A stretch of 64,000 bases of DNA. Source: Roseibacillus sp. GTDB lineage: Bacteria; Verrucomicrobiota; Verrucomicrobiia; Verrucomicrobiales; Akkermansiaceae. The stretch is taken from NCBI GenBank assembly GCA_028821775.1, contig JAPKFB010000007.1:1-64000 (forward strand). Direction: 5' to 3'. The notes under the pieces were generated by a model, which was not told where the DNA came from, did no database searches, and saw only the letters and a program-made list of their open reading frames with translations. Below, piece after piece: positions 1 through 8,493 of this stretch; position 1 is the stretch's first letter, and each line of letters begins with the position of its first letter. The translations under genes were made by a program, and so were the position numbers.

Positions 1-549
1 AGTGATGTCATCACCCGCATAGGTCGTGCCGTTATACATCTCCACGACAAAACCGTTACCGCCATTGTCGCGCTGATGCGATATATCGTTAGGCCCGATG
101 TTGTAGGCGTAGTTTCCAGAAGTGGCGAAGGGAGCATCTGCCTCATAGTGCCCGCGCCAGAGGACAGTGAAATTGACCGTGGCGGTGTTACTGAGCGCGC
201 CAGAGAGATAGCGCCCACCTGAACCGGGGTCGGTAAACGTGAGTCGGCTACTGCCGTCATAGGAGATGTGGCTGTCGGCGGCGGTGCCGTGTCCGGTGTT
301 AGTAACCGCCATGCCAGGTAATGCGTTGCCGTTGCCATCAACCGGAGTCCAGGTGTTCACCGTGCTGCTTGTGACGTTGCTTGTCGCAACACCGGTCCGG
401 CCATCGTAGTGCGCTACCAAGGAGCCTTGCGCGGAGGCCGATAATCCCGGGACGTCCGTAAACAAGGCCGCCGAAAAGGTGCACGGAGCAGCGCCGAATA
501 GTCCGGCGAGGATGAACGCTCCAATACGGTGTGTCCTGTAGGCTGTCAT
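1..549 (-). CDS. Exported LamG-like protein, N-terminal part (runs off left edge)
   Basis: The ATG at 549 opens 183 uninterrupted codons that run off the left edge, so the C-terminus is missing. The protein starts MTAYRTHRIGAFILAGLFG, a signal peptide ending near a Phe-Ser-Ala-Ala segment. Next comes a region typical of verrucomicrobial concanavalin/LamG-like proteins (GSLVAHYDGR, NTWTPVDGNGN, SGRYLSG-type blocks, YAYNIGPNDISHQRD, EMYNGTTYAGDDIT). It aligns block by block with the N-terminus of the complete protein at 755..2449, so the two are tandem paralogues. The function is not known; an exported or surface binding role is inferred. Codon use and GC look like the neighbours. I am confident it is a real gene, because similarity to its paralogue follows this frame throughout. 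Confidence 0.82.
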   Translation of the reverse strand, partial: MTAYRTHRIGAFILAGLFGAAPCTFSAALFTDVPGLSASAQGSLVAHYDGRTGVATSNVTSSTVNTWTPVDGNGNALPGMAVTNTGHGTAADSHISYDGSSRLTFTDPGSGGRYLSGALSNTATVNFTVLWRGHYEADAPFATSGNYAYNIGPNDISHQRDNGGNGFVVEMYNGTTYAGDDIT

Positions 550-667
550 CCCGCCATGGCCTCACAGAATTTTGCGGCATTCAAGCAGATATTCACATGA
601 AATCAGGCTCGCCGGGAATTAGCTTCTCCCCCATGCCACCGAACTCCTCTGCAAAGTTACGCTCTTC

Positions 668-727
668 TTAGAGAAGCACGACTTAGAGAAGCACGACTTA
701 GAGAAGCACGACTTAGAGAAGCACGAC
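668..727. repeat. Tandem repeat, 4 x 15 bp
   Basis: Four exact head-to-tail copies of TTAGAGAAGCACGAC lie between the stop of the LamG-like gene at 755 and the start of its paralogue at 549. No copy differs. The rest of the 205-base gap shows no gene. The unit is a multiple of three and stays open on the minus strand as repeated Ser-Lys-Ser-Cys-Phe, but I do not think that reading is expressed. Confidence 0.95.
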
Positions 728-754
728 TTTAAACGACTCCAAACTGATGAGGAC

Positions 755-2449
755 TTAGAGGCCCGGCGGGTGGAGGTAGAAGTAAGCACTGGAGGCGTCA
801 CCGTAGATGGGTTTTACGGGCGGGAACCTGTTCAGCAGCTCCAGTTTATCTTCGGTCGAGAGGGTCAGGTTAGTCTTGAAGGCAATGTCGTAGCGGACGC
901 CGTTGTCCCGATTGCTGGTGCCGTCGCCAGGGGGTTGGGGAGAGATCAGGGAGTTCAGGCTGGGACCGCCGAGGCCGGCGTAGACCGCTCCGTTGGAGCT
1001 GTTGCGGTAGAGCACGAGGAGAAGCTGGCTGCTGTCGAGTTCGTCGTAGTCTGGCGTGTAGGCCTCGGTGGTATCGGTCTGGCCGGAAATTGCCGGAGCG
1101 GTATCGTTGACGTAGGTTTTTTGGGAGGGTAGGGGATCGAAGGTCAGGAAACTGTAATTGGGAGCGGTGTAGGTCGTCCATCCGTCGGCAATAGCGGCTG
1201 CTTTCGTTGCTGCGGCGTTGGCGTCGTGGTCCATCAGAAACTCAAGGAGGCCGGAGCCATTGCTGCTGGTATTCATGCTGCACCACCACAAATCGTTGTT
1301 GTTGCTACCAAAGAAATCCAGGCCGTGGGCCTGCTCGCCAATGAAGAAGAGTTCGCCGGTGTCGAGGTGGTACTCGATCTCGCGCCAGGTGTCGGAGGAG
1401 AAACGGGTGCGCACCACCGCCCCCCTGGGAATCTCGGTGAAATCGGTCCCGAGGCGAAAGAATTCCTGTTCCTTGTCGATGGTCCATGTCATCGGGGAAG
1501 TCGCCTCCGCCTCGATGAACCACTCTTGAAGATCGATCGAGGACAGGAGATGGGCGTTGCCGGTCCAAGTGAGTTCCGCAGTTCCACCTTGCACAGTGAT
1601 TAAGGGTGCGGTGAGAGATTCCGGGTCAGGCGGATTCTGCAGACCGGCGAGCCAGGCTTCCACGAGTCCGCGGTCAACATCGCTGAGGGCGGATTCAAAG
1701 ATGATGATCTGGCGGATCTCGCCAACGAGGTCATAGCCGCTTGAGCTGAAGGCACCGATGACGGTGGAAGCATTGGGTGCGACGTTGTTGGCGGGCGAAC
1801 CTCCCAGATTCAGGTTGATCCCATCGGCATAGGCATCGTGGGTGCTGGCGGTGATGACTGTACTCCATACCGTGTCGGTTCCATCGAAGGCGGTGATATC
1901 GTCCCCCGCATAGGTCGTGCCGTTATACATCTCCACCAGAAATCCGCCGGCGCCGTCATCGCGCTGATGGGAAATGTCGCTCGGGCCAATATTATAGGCG
2001 TAAGTACCCGAATTAGCGAAGGGGGCACTGTTCTTGTAGTGGCCGAGCCAGAAAACGGTAAAGTCGGTGCTGCCGGAATTGGCAAGAGTCCCCGCCAGGT
2101 AGCGGCCATCGGAAGAGACTGAGGTATCATCAAACAGCAAGCGCTGGCTACCATCATACATGATGAGGTCGGCGCCTCCGCCACCTCTTGGGGTCGAGAC
2201 CACGACCATGCCGGCGAGAGGACTCCCGCCGCCATCGACCGGAGTCCACGAATCGACGGCGCTGTCGGTGGTCACCACGCCACTACGGCCATCGTAATGG
2301 GCGACGAGGGAAGATTGGGCGGCCCCCGAGAGCTCCGGAAGATCGTCGAACAGTCCCGCCGAAGCATGGGGTGCATCGATCAAAATGGCGGCCAAAATTA
2401 CCGGAGTCACACGATGGGTTCGGAAGAGAGGATACAGGGGAATTGGCAT
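755..2449 (-). CDS. Exported LamG-like protein
   Basis: 564 residues. Residues 1-32 form a signal peptide (VTPVILAAILI core, cleavage near HASAG). Residues 35-270 resemble the concanavalin/LamG-like domains of exported verrucomicrobial proteins, ending in the common SDVDRGLVEAWLAGLQ block. Residues 285-345 form a small beta domain (IDLQEWF ... EQEFFRLG) often found at the C-terminus of such proteins. The remaining ~220 residues, rich in Tyr, Asn and Ser, match nothing I recognise. There is no PEP-CTERM tail or membrane anchor, so the protein is probably released or outer-membrane bound. A paralogue lies just downstream on the same strand. The substrate is unknown; binding to a glycan or other surface polymer is only inferred. 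Confidence 0.75.
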   Translation of the reverse strand: MPIPLYPLFRTHRVTPVILAAILIDAPHASAGLFDDLPELSGAAQSSLVAHYDGRSGVVTTDSAVDSWTPVDGGGSPLAGMVVVSTPRGGGGADLIMYDGSQRLLFDDTSVSSDGRYLAGTLANSGSTDFTVFWLGHYKNSAPFANSGTYAYNIGPSDISHQRDDGAGGFLVEMYNGTTYAGDDITAFDGTDTVWSTVITASTHDAYADGINLNLGGSPANNVAPNASTVIGAFSSSGYDLVGEIRQIIIFESALSDVDRGLVEAWLAGLQNPPDPESLTAPLITVQGGTAELTWTGNAHLLSSIDLQEWFIEAEATSPMTWTIDKEQEFFRLGTDFTEIPRGAVVRTRFSSDTWREIEYHLDTGELFFIGEQAHGLDFFGSNNNDLWWCSMNTSSNGSGLLEFLMDHDANAAATKAAAIADGWTTYTAPNYSFLTFDPLPSQKTYVNDTAPAISGQTDTTEAYTPDYDELDSSQLLLVLYRNSSNGAVYAGLGGPSLNSLISPQPPGDGTSNRDNGVRYDIAFKTNLTLSTEDKLELLNRFPPVKPIYGDASSAYFYLHPPGL

Positions 2450-2564
2450 GGCAAAGTTCGCTTGAGAAGCTTCCCAGTCTGGCGCTGGATGAGTTTAAAT
2501 GAAAGTAGATTCTCCGGCAGGATGTTGTGGCTCGATCGCGACCGAGGGGAAGTGCGCGAGGTCG

Positions 2565-3641
2565 CTATTCTTGGTCCGGGCTGAGGGCCAGGAGAGCGAA
2601 GTTGGTGGCGGCGTGTGAGATGAAGTGCTTGTTGTCCTTGTGCGGTGAGGACGTGAACCAACGGCCGCTCTCGCGTTGGTGAGACCTCAACCACTGCCGG
2701 GCTTTTGCAAGGCGGGGGTCATCCCCGGGCCGGCCTGATTCGGTGAGCACGTGGACTGCGAAGGCCGTGGCGTAGCCGTCGGTTTCCTTACTTTGCGCCT
2801 TCTTGTCGGCGCGCTTCCAGTCGGTATTGCCCAGTTCCGCAAGGACCCAGCCACCGTCTTCCTTTTGCGCGGCAAAGAGAGCCTGCTGCCAATCCTTCAC
2901 CGCGGTCTCTCCGGCAAGGTCTTCGAGATGAGCAGAGGCCCAGAGCATCATGCCCGTCTGGTGGAGAGAACTCGGCGGGTGGGCCTTGAGATAACCACGG
3001 AGCTTCCTGGTTCCCGCCACCGCGGCCGGGGAACTGGTATAGTCGTCCTGGGCAGCCATCCCGACCGCGAGGGCCACGAGGGTGACTCCGAAGTGATTGT
3101 CCACCTCGTAGGGTCCCCATTGGCACTTGAGCCATTTTTCCCACGCTCCGGACTCGTCTTGTTGGGTCCAGATGTCCTCGAACGCCATCTTGGTCACTTC
3201 GTCGAGTTTGCCGTTGGTCTTCATGTCGCTGATGGCGAGGAAGGCGGTGGTGGCGACCATCCCTTCGATGGCGAGAGGCTTTTTCTTCTGCTTCTTCAGC
3301 GGAAGGACGTGCGGCTTGAGGTAGTTGCGCGTGAACGAACGGGCCTCACGATACGCCGGGGAATCGAGTCCCGCCGCGGGACGGGCGACAAGGTAGAGTC
3401 CGTTGGTGTGGCAGGTCACACAGCTGCGCGATTCCTGCCAGTCCATCGCCGCGTTGTCGGCAAAACTGACGGCGCGCGGGTAAGAGAACTCCTTGCTCAA
3501 GGCCTCACTGGCGAGGTTGGCTTCCGGGGGGATGTGGTTTTCGAGAGTGACTGCAGGTTCCGCCGCGAAGCTCGGAGCTTGGAGCAACGGGAGGAGAGCT
3601 GTTGCAAGAAGGAGGCAGAGTTGTGATGGGCAGCGTATCAT
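2565..3641 (-). CDS. Exported squalene-cyclase-like toroid protein with CxxCH
   Basis: 358 residues from the ATG at 3641. This start puts a signal peptide (MIRCPSQLCLLLATALLPLL) first; the open frame extends upstream to 4040 but that part has no recognisable protein character. CVTCHT at residues 74-79 is a c-type haem attachment motif. The rest is made of helix-pair repeats with DGGW and SGRW turns (EDGGWVLAELG, ESGRWF), as in prenyltransferase/squalene-cyclase alpha-alpha toroids. The catalytic DxDD motif of true cyclases is not visible, so cyclase activity is unlikely. Similar exported proteins occur in planctomycetes and verrucomicrobia beside cytochromes and dehydrogenases. A periplasmic redox or scaffold role is inferred. 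It is divergent from the dehydrogenase operon at 4267. Confidence 0.75.
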   Translation of the reverse strand: MIRCPSQLCLLLATALLPLLQAPSFAAEPAVTLENHIPPEANLASEALSKEFSYPRAVSFADNAAMDWQESRSCVTCHTNGLYLVARPAAGLDSPAYREARSFTRNYLKPHVLPLKKQKKKPLAIEGMVATTAFLAISDMKTNGKLDEVTKMAFEDIWTQQDESGAWEKWLKCQWGPYEVDNHFGVTLVALAVGMAAQDDYTSSPAAVAGTRKLRGYLKAHPPSSLHQTGMMLWASAHLEDLAGETAVKDWQQALFAAQKEDGGWVLAELGNTDWKRADKKAQSKETDGYATAFAVHVLTESGRPGDDPRLAKARQWLRSHQRESGRWFTSSPHKDNKHFISHAATNFALLALSPDQE

Positions 3642-4266
3642 GAGTGGGATCGGAAAGTCTCTCGCATGCTTCAGGCCATTGCGAGCGTCATTTGCCTCGC
3701 GTTTGGGGGTCCCGTGCTTCTCGTTGCCATCGAGGCTGACTGATCGATCAGTTGTTTGCAATCGGTTTGGGTCGGGCACACTTTCAGACGCTCGAGTCCT
3801 TGCGGACGGCGTTTTCTGATTGTCCTGAAATTGCGCTCGTATTGAGGCGGGCGCGCCCTTGTTCGGAGAGCATAAGAGGAGACGCCCGCGAGAAGCAGGC
3901 CCCGACCGAATTTCTAGCGGGCAACATGTAGGAGCCCGGATGCTGAATGTTCGCTCCTCAGCAAACTCCCTGCTCGCTGGATGGAAAGTGCCGACCTCGC
4001 GGGCGCGAGGGGTTGTTTCATCAGCGCCGAGGAAGAGCATTCAAGAGATCGAAATCGCAGGGCTGGGCGCTTTTGGCGCTGGAGACAGAGAGACTTCTCC
4101 GCCCGGCGATCGATGGAGATCACGGCGGAGGGTCATTCGAGAGGTCGAAATGGGTGAAGTGATCCTGCGCTGCAGAGAAGTATTTCGCAAGGTAATATTG
4201 CAAAATTGCCTTTGCTGGATGCTTGGCGATCTGCAAGACTGCAGACAACCTCAGGGGATCAAATGC
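3642..4266. other. Divergent intergenic region, no gene seen
   Basis: About 625 bases separate the toroid protein gene (minus) from the dehydrogenase operon (plus). Frames on both strands stay open through it, but their products are Arg/Ser/Pro-rich with no family resemblance, and both genes have better internal starts with a signal peptide or a ribosome binding site. It should hold both promoters. The only clear structure is the palindrome at 3739..3752. Confidence 0.6.
3739..3752. promoter_or_regulatory. 14-bp perfect palindrome, possible operator
   Basis: ACTGATCGATCAGT is a perfect 14-bp palindrome in the divergent region, 98 bases upstream of the toroid gene start and 515 bases before the dehydrogenase start. 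Palindromes of this form are bound by several dimeric repressor families, including TetR types. No regulator gene lies next to it, and a palindrome of this length can arise by chance. Confidence 0.25.
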
Positions 4267-6744
4267 ATGGCAGAGGATGACGCATCGACCACTACATCAA
4301 GTTCGGAGTCCACCGAAAGTGGGGACAGTTTTCCGTCTTCGGCGCAGGTGGTGATCGTAGGTGGCGGAGTGGTGGGGTGCAGCGTGCTTTACCACCTGAC
4401 CAAGATGGGTTGTCGGGATGTCGTTCTGTTGGACAAGAACGAGCTTACTAGTGGGGCTACCTGGCACGCCGCGGGATTGGTAGGGCAATTGCGATCATCG
4501 CGGAACCTGACCCGGATGATTCAATACAGCGTCGAACTGTACCAAGGACTTGAAGATGAGACGGGGCAATCCACCGGGTGGAGCGGAGTAGGCGGCCTGC
4601 GCCTGGCATCCTCGGAAACGCGCATGGCGGAACTCCGAAAATCGGCCACGATGGGCAAAGGCTTTGGATTGGATATCCACACCCTGAGTACCAAGGAGTG
4701 CCAGGACTTGTTTCCGATCATGGATCCGGCGGGCGTGCATGGCGGCGTCTTCCTCCCGACCGACGGCTACGCAGATCCCTCCATGCTCACTCAGGCGCTG
4801 GCGAAGGGAGGGCGCATGAATGGGGGAAGAATCATCCGCAATACGCGTGTGACTGGATTCAATGTGAGCGACGGACGCGTGACCGAGGTGCAGACCGAAC
4901 GGGGGAACATCGCCTGCCAGACGGTGGTGAATTGCACCGGGATGTGGGCTCGCCGCGTTGGGAAGATGGCAGGGGTGAACGTCCCGGTGGCCTCCTTCGA
5001 GCACCAGTATATGGTCACGGAAAAAATCGAGGGTGTGGCGCGCGATCTTCCTGTCACGCGCGATCCGGACAATTTTGTCTACTACCGGAGCGAGGTGGGT
5101 GGATTGATCATGGGCGGGTTCGAAACCGAGCCCATCCTGTGGAAAGTCGATGACATCCCGTGGGACTTCGTGACTCAACTCCTGGAACCGGACTTCGATC
5201 AGTTCGAGTTCCTCTTCAACCCGGCGATGAAGCGCACGCCCTGTCTCGAAACGGCGGGCGTGAAGCAGCTCATCAACGGGCCGGATGCCTACACCCCGGA
5301 TGGCAACTTCGTGCTTGGACCGTCGCTCGAGATTCCCAACTTCTTTGTCGCGACGGGAATGAACTGTTTCGGGATCGCGGGAGCGGGTGGCAGCGGTCGC
5401 ATGATCGCGGAGTGGATCCTCGAGGGCGAGCCGAGCCTCGACATCTATGCCCTCGACATCCGGCGCTTCGGGAGCCGTCACAACCGAAGTTCACACTTTG
5501 TGGCGGAACGGAGCAGGGAGCACTACTCGAAGCACTACAAGATTGGGTGGCCGAACTATCACAACCAGAACGAGCGCTCCCTGCGGCGGAGCCCGCTTTA
5601 CCATCTGCTGGCGCAAAAGCGCGCCGCCTTCGGCGAAAAGAGCGGATGGGAACGAGCCCAGTGGTTCGCCCCGGAGGGAGTGGAACCGAAGGAACTGATG
5701 GCCTGGGGCCGCCCGAACTGGCATGAGCATGTGGCGCGGGAAGTGAAGGCGATCCGCGAAAATGTCGCCCTCCTGGACCAGACCTCCTTCGGTAAGATCG
5801 AGGTGCGGGGGACCGATGCCTTCGCCCTTCTGCAACGTCTCGCCACGCGGAATATCGACCGGCCGCCCGGTACTCTGTCCTACACTCAGATGTGTAACGA
5901 GAAGGGCGGCATTGAGTGCGACTTGACGATCTCGCGCACTGGGGAGGAAGAGTTTTATCTTGTGACCGGGACGGCCTTTGCCGCCCACGACCTGAGCTGG
6001 ATCAAAAGCAACATCGAACCCGGTGAAGTGGTCGTGGCCTACGACGTGACTTCGTCCCGTGGGGTCCTGAACCTCTGTGGCCCCAACGCGCGGAAGGTGC
6101 TCGAGAAGGTCACCAAGGATGATGTCAGCAACGAGGGCTTCCCCTTCGGCACGGGGCGGGAAATCTACCTTGGTTCGGCGCCGGCTCTCGCGCTGCGCGT
6201 CAGCTATCACGGAGAACTAGGATGGGAACTGCATATCCCGGTCGAGTACACCGTCTATGTCTACGAGAAGCTCTGGGAGGCCGGGGAGGAATTTGGGATC
6301 GCCGACGCCGGCTACCGCGCGCTCGATTCCTGTCGTCTCGAGAAGGGCTACTTCTATTGGAGCGGCGACCTCACCACCGACTACACGCCCTACGATGCCG
6401 GGCTGGGATTCAACGTCCACCTGAAGAAAAAGGACTTCGTCGGGCGCAACGTTCTGGCGAACATCAAGGAGGAGGGACCCACCTGGAAGATGTGCTTTTT
6501 CACTCTCGAGGAAGAAGTCGAGCTGCATGGCTCGGAGCCGATTTCCCGTGACGGAAAAGTGCTGGGGATCGTCACGAGCGGCGGGTTCGGCCACACCATC
6601 GGCAAGACGATCGCTTTTGCCTACCTGCCGCCTGGGGATGCCGCCCACGCCGACTATCTCATCGAGGCCTTCGGACGGGAAATTCGGGCCACCCGCCACG
6701 ACCAGTGTCTCTACGATCCCAAGAGGGAGCACATCCTCTCCTAG
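4267..6744 (+). CDS. Dimethylglycine/sarcosine dehydrogenase-like FAD + GcvT protein
   Basis: 825 residues from the ATG at 4267, which has AGGGGA eight bases upstream; 408 bases of open frame before it lack protein character. Residues ~27-390 are a DAO-type FAD oxidoreductase: VVIVGGGVVGCSVLYHLTKMG is the dinucleotide fold. SGATWHAAGL (~60-70) carries the His that is covalently flavinylated in mammalian dimethylglycine and sarcosine dehydrogenases. An FAO_M segment follows (YKIGWPNYHNQNERS ... FGEKSGWERAQWFA). Residues ~450-825 are GcvT/aminomethyltransferase, expected to pass the one-carbon unit to tetrahydrofolate. The reaction would be oxidative N-demethylation of a secondary or tertiary methylamine, with electrons going to the EtfBA encoded 10 bases downstream. 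No signal peptide: cytoplasmic. The substrate may be dimethylglycine, sarcosine or a related N-methyl compound; the pbfA-like gene downstream raises the aminophosphonate option. Confidence 0.85.
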   Translation: MAEDDASTTTSSSESTESGDSFPSSAQVVIVGGGVVGCSVLYHLTKMGCRDVVLLDKNELTSGATWHAAGLVGQLRSSRNLTRMIQYSVELYQGLEDETGQSTGWSGVGGLRLASSETRMAELRKSATMGKGFGLDIHTLSTKECQDLFPIMDPAGVHGGVFLPTDGYADPSMLTQALAKGGRMNGGRIIRNTRVTGFNVSDGRVTEVQTERGNIACQTVVNCTGMWARRVGKMAGVNVPVASFEHQYMVTEKIEGVARDLPVTRDPDNFVYYRSEVGGLIMGGFETEPILWKVDDIPWDFVTQLLEPDFDQFEFLFNPAMKRTPCLETAGVKQLINGPDAYTPDGNFVLGPSLEIPNFFVATGMNCFGIAGAGGSGRMIAEWILEGEPSLDIYALDIRRFGSRHNRSSHFVAERSREHYSKHYKIGWPNYHNQNERSLRRSPLYHLLAQKRAAFGEKSGWERAQWFAPEGVEPKELMAWGRPNWHEHVAREVKAIRENVALLDQTSFGKIEVRGTDAFALLQRLATRNIDRPPGTLSYTQMCNEKGGIECDLTISRTGEEEFYLVTGTAFAAHDLSWIKSNIEPGEVVVAYDVTSSRGVLNLCGPNARKVLEKVTKDDVSNEGFPFGTGREIYLGSAPALALRVSYHGELGWELHIPVEYTVYVYEKLWEAGEEFGIADAGYRALDSCRLEKGYFYWSGDLTTDYTPYDAGLGFNVHLKKKDFVGRNVLANIKEEGPTWKMCFFTLEEEVELHGSEPISRDGKVLGIVTSGGFGHTIGKTIAFAYLPPGDAAHADYLIEAFGREIRATRHDQCLYDPKREHILS

Positions 6745-6754
6745 AACTACGTCG

Positions 6755-7516
6755 ATGAAGATCCTTGTTCCAAGCAAGCGGGTCCCGGATCCCGACCAGC
6801 GCATTCGAATCGCCGCCTCCGGGCATGCCATCGAAAAAGATGACCTGCCCTTTGTGCTCAACCCATTTGACGCTATTTCTATCGAAGAGGCGCTGCGAAT
6901 CCGCGACGAGAACCGTGCTGGAGAGGACGAGGGGGAGGTCGTGGTGGTGGGGATCGGTGGGGCAGCCTATGAGAAGGAATTGCGCACCGCCATGGCGATG
7001 GGAGCCGATCGGGCCCTCCTGGTCGAGTGCGAGACCGCGCCCGATCCCTGGAACGTGGCGCGAATACTCCAGGCGGTGGTGGAGCGCGAGCAACCCGCCT
7101 TGGTTCTGATGGGCAAGCAGGCGGTGGACGATGACAGCAATCAGGTGGGACAATTTCTCGCGGCCCTCCTCGATTGGCCGCAGGCGACCTTCGCCTCGAA
7201 AATCGAGTTCGATGCCGGCCGGGTGCGGGTGACGCGCGAAACCGACATGGGGATCGAGACGGTCTCCATGGAGTTGCCCGCTGTCATCACCGCCGACCTG
7301 CGCCTGAACGAACCGCGCTATGCGTCTCTGCCCGCCATCATGAAGGCCAAACGCAAGCCGGTCGATCGCATCGACTGTGCGGATCTCGGAATTGCGATTG
7401 AGCCGCGGGTGCGTATTCTCGAAATGGAACCCTTGGTCTCGAAGCGCACTTGTGTTCAAGTCTCCAGCGGGACGGAACTGCTGGCCAGGCTACGCGACGA
7501 AGTCGGGGTCCTCTAA
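6755..7516 (+). CDS. etfB: Electron transfer flavoprotein subunit beta
   Basis: 253 residues, starting MKILVPSKRVPDP at 6755, 10 bases after the dehydrogenase stop. The whole chain matches EtfB: the KRVPDPDQRIRI start, PFDAISIEEALRIRD, GADRALLVE, LVLMGKQAVDDDSNQVGQFLAALL (nucleotide binding) and PAVITADLRLNEPRYASLPAIMKAKRKP. Length is normal for the family. It pairs with EtfA encoded 8 bases downstream and should carry electrons from the dehydrogenase to the membrane Fe-S protein. EtfB binds AMP structurally in characterised ETFs; bifurcating types bind a second FAD here, and I cannot tell these apart with certainty by eye, though the context fits ordinary non-bifurcating transfer. Confidence 0.93.
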   Translation: MKILVPSKRVPDPDQRIRIAASGHAIEKDDLPFVLNPFDAISIEEALRIRDENRAGEDEGEVVVVGIGGAAYEKELRTAMAMGADRALLVECETAPDPWNVARILQAVVEREQPALVLMGKQAVDDDSNQVGQFLAALLDWPQATFASKIEFDAGRVRVTRETDMGIETVSMELPAVITADLRLNEPRYASLPAIMKAKRKPVDRIDCADLGIAIEPRVRILEMEPLVSKRTCVQVSSGTELLARLRDEVGVL

Positions 7517-7524
7517 CAACGATC

Positions 7525-8493
7525 ATGCGAATACTGGTAGTCCTCGAACATGACGAGCGCGGTTTGCGTCTTGCGAGCCGCTGCGCGTTGACCCTTGCCC
7601 GTGAAGCCGCGGCGTGCTCGGATGGGGAACTCGAACTTCTCGTGATGGGATACGAGATCGGTTTTGTCGCGCAGGAGGCCGCTGCTTATGCTCCCGTGTA
7701 TTGCGCGGACTTGCCGGGATTGCAGCACTGCACCGCCGATCGCGCTGCCAAGGTCATTGCTGATGCTGCTCGCGACTGCGGGGCTGGGTTGGTGATGGGC
7801 GCTTCCACCTCGTGGGGGAAGGACTGCGTGGGCCGGGCGGGGGGACTGCTGGGCGGTGCTATGGCTACCGATGTTACGGCTTGCGCGATGCGGGACGGAA
7901 TTCTGGCGTGGCGACGTGCCATGTTCGCCGGAGGAGTGGGCGCTTGGATTGCGCTGGAGGGCGATCCACTCATCGTGACCGTTCTTCCGTCCGCCTTCGA
8001 CCCGGCCGAACCAGGGGGCGAAGCTGGCGAGGTTACCCAGATGGAAGTCGAGGAAGCTACCTTGCCGAACCAGATCAGATTCGAATCGGCGGGCACCAAG
8101 TCGGGAGGGCGCCCGGATGTGACCGAGGCGGCGATCGTGGTCTCCGGTGGTCGCGCCATTCGGAACAGCGACGATTACGAACGCCTGATCGGAGGCCTCG
8201 CGGACCAGATGGGCGCAGGGACCGGGAGTTCGCGGGCACTTGTTGACGCCGGGATCACCCCGAACGAGTTGCAAGTCGGGCAGACCGGAAAGATTGTCGC
8301 GCCCGATCTCTACCTCGCGATCGGTATTTCCGGGGCAGTGCAACACTTGGCCGGGATGAAGAACTCGAAGGTTGTGGCGGCCATCAACAGTGATCCGGAG
8401 GCGCCAATCTTTGAGTTTGCCGATTACGGGTTGGTTGGCGATGCCTACGAAATCATACCGGAACTCATTGCGACCCTGTCTGATGATGGTTGA
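7525..8493 (+). CDS. etfA: Electron transfer flavoprotein subunit alpha
   Basis: 322 residues from ATG 7525. An N-terminal nucleotide-fold region ([13 protein letters not shown] ... [28 protein letters not shown]) precedes the C-terminal FAD-binding domain, which has the usual landmarks: VVSGGRAI near residue 210, [40 protein letters not shown], and the final [21 protein letters not shown]. It heterodimerises with EtfB. Its stop overlaps the start of the Fe-S oxidoreductase gene by 11 bases, which suggests coupled translation and a functional partnership in moving electrons to the quinone pool. Confidence 0.93.
   Translation: MRILVVLEHDERGLRLASRCALTLAREAAACSDGELELLVMGYEIGFVAQEAAAYAPVYCADLPGLQHCTADRAAKVIADAARDCGAGLVMGASTSWGKDCVGRAGGLLGGAMATDVTACAMRDGILAWRRAMFAGGVGAWIALEGDPLIVTVLPSAFDPAEPGGEAGEVTQMEVEEATLPNQIRFESAGTKSGGRPDVTEAAIVVSGGRAIRNSDDYERLIGGLADQMGAGTGSSRALVDAGITPNELQVGQTGKIVAPDLYLAIGISGAVQHLAGMKNSKVVAAINSDPEAPIFEFADYGLVGDAYEIIPELIATLSDDG

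Noticed and set aside
619-801. Minus-strand open frame with five-residue Ser-Lys-Ser-Cys-Phe repeats
   Set aside because: It overlaps the end of the LamG-like gene and its repeats only mirror the 15-bp tandem DNA repeat; no ribosome binding site or family resemblance.
3642-4040. Upstream extension of the toroid protein gene
   Set aside because: The added residues are Arg/Pro/Ser-rich with no family similarity, and the internal ATG at 3641 opens a signal peptide.
3859-4266. Upstream extension of the dehydrogenase gene
   Set aside because: No protein character before 4267, while ATG 4267 has AGGGGA at good spacing and FAD-fold similarity begins soon after.
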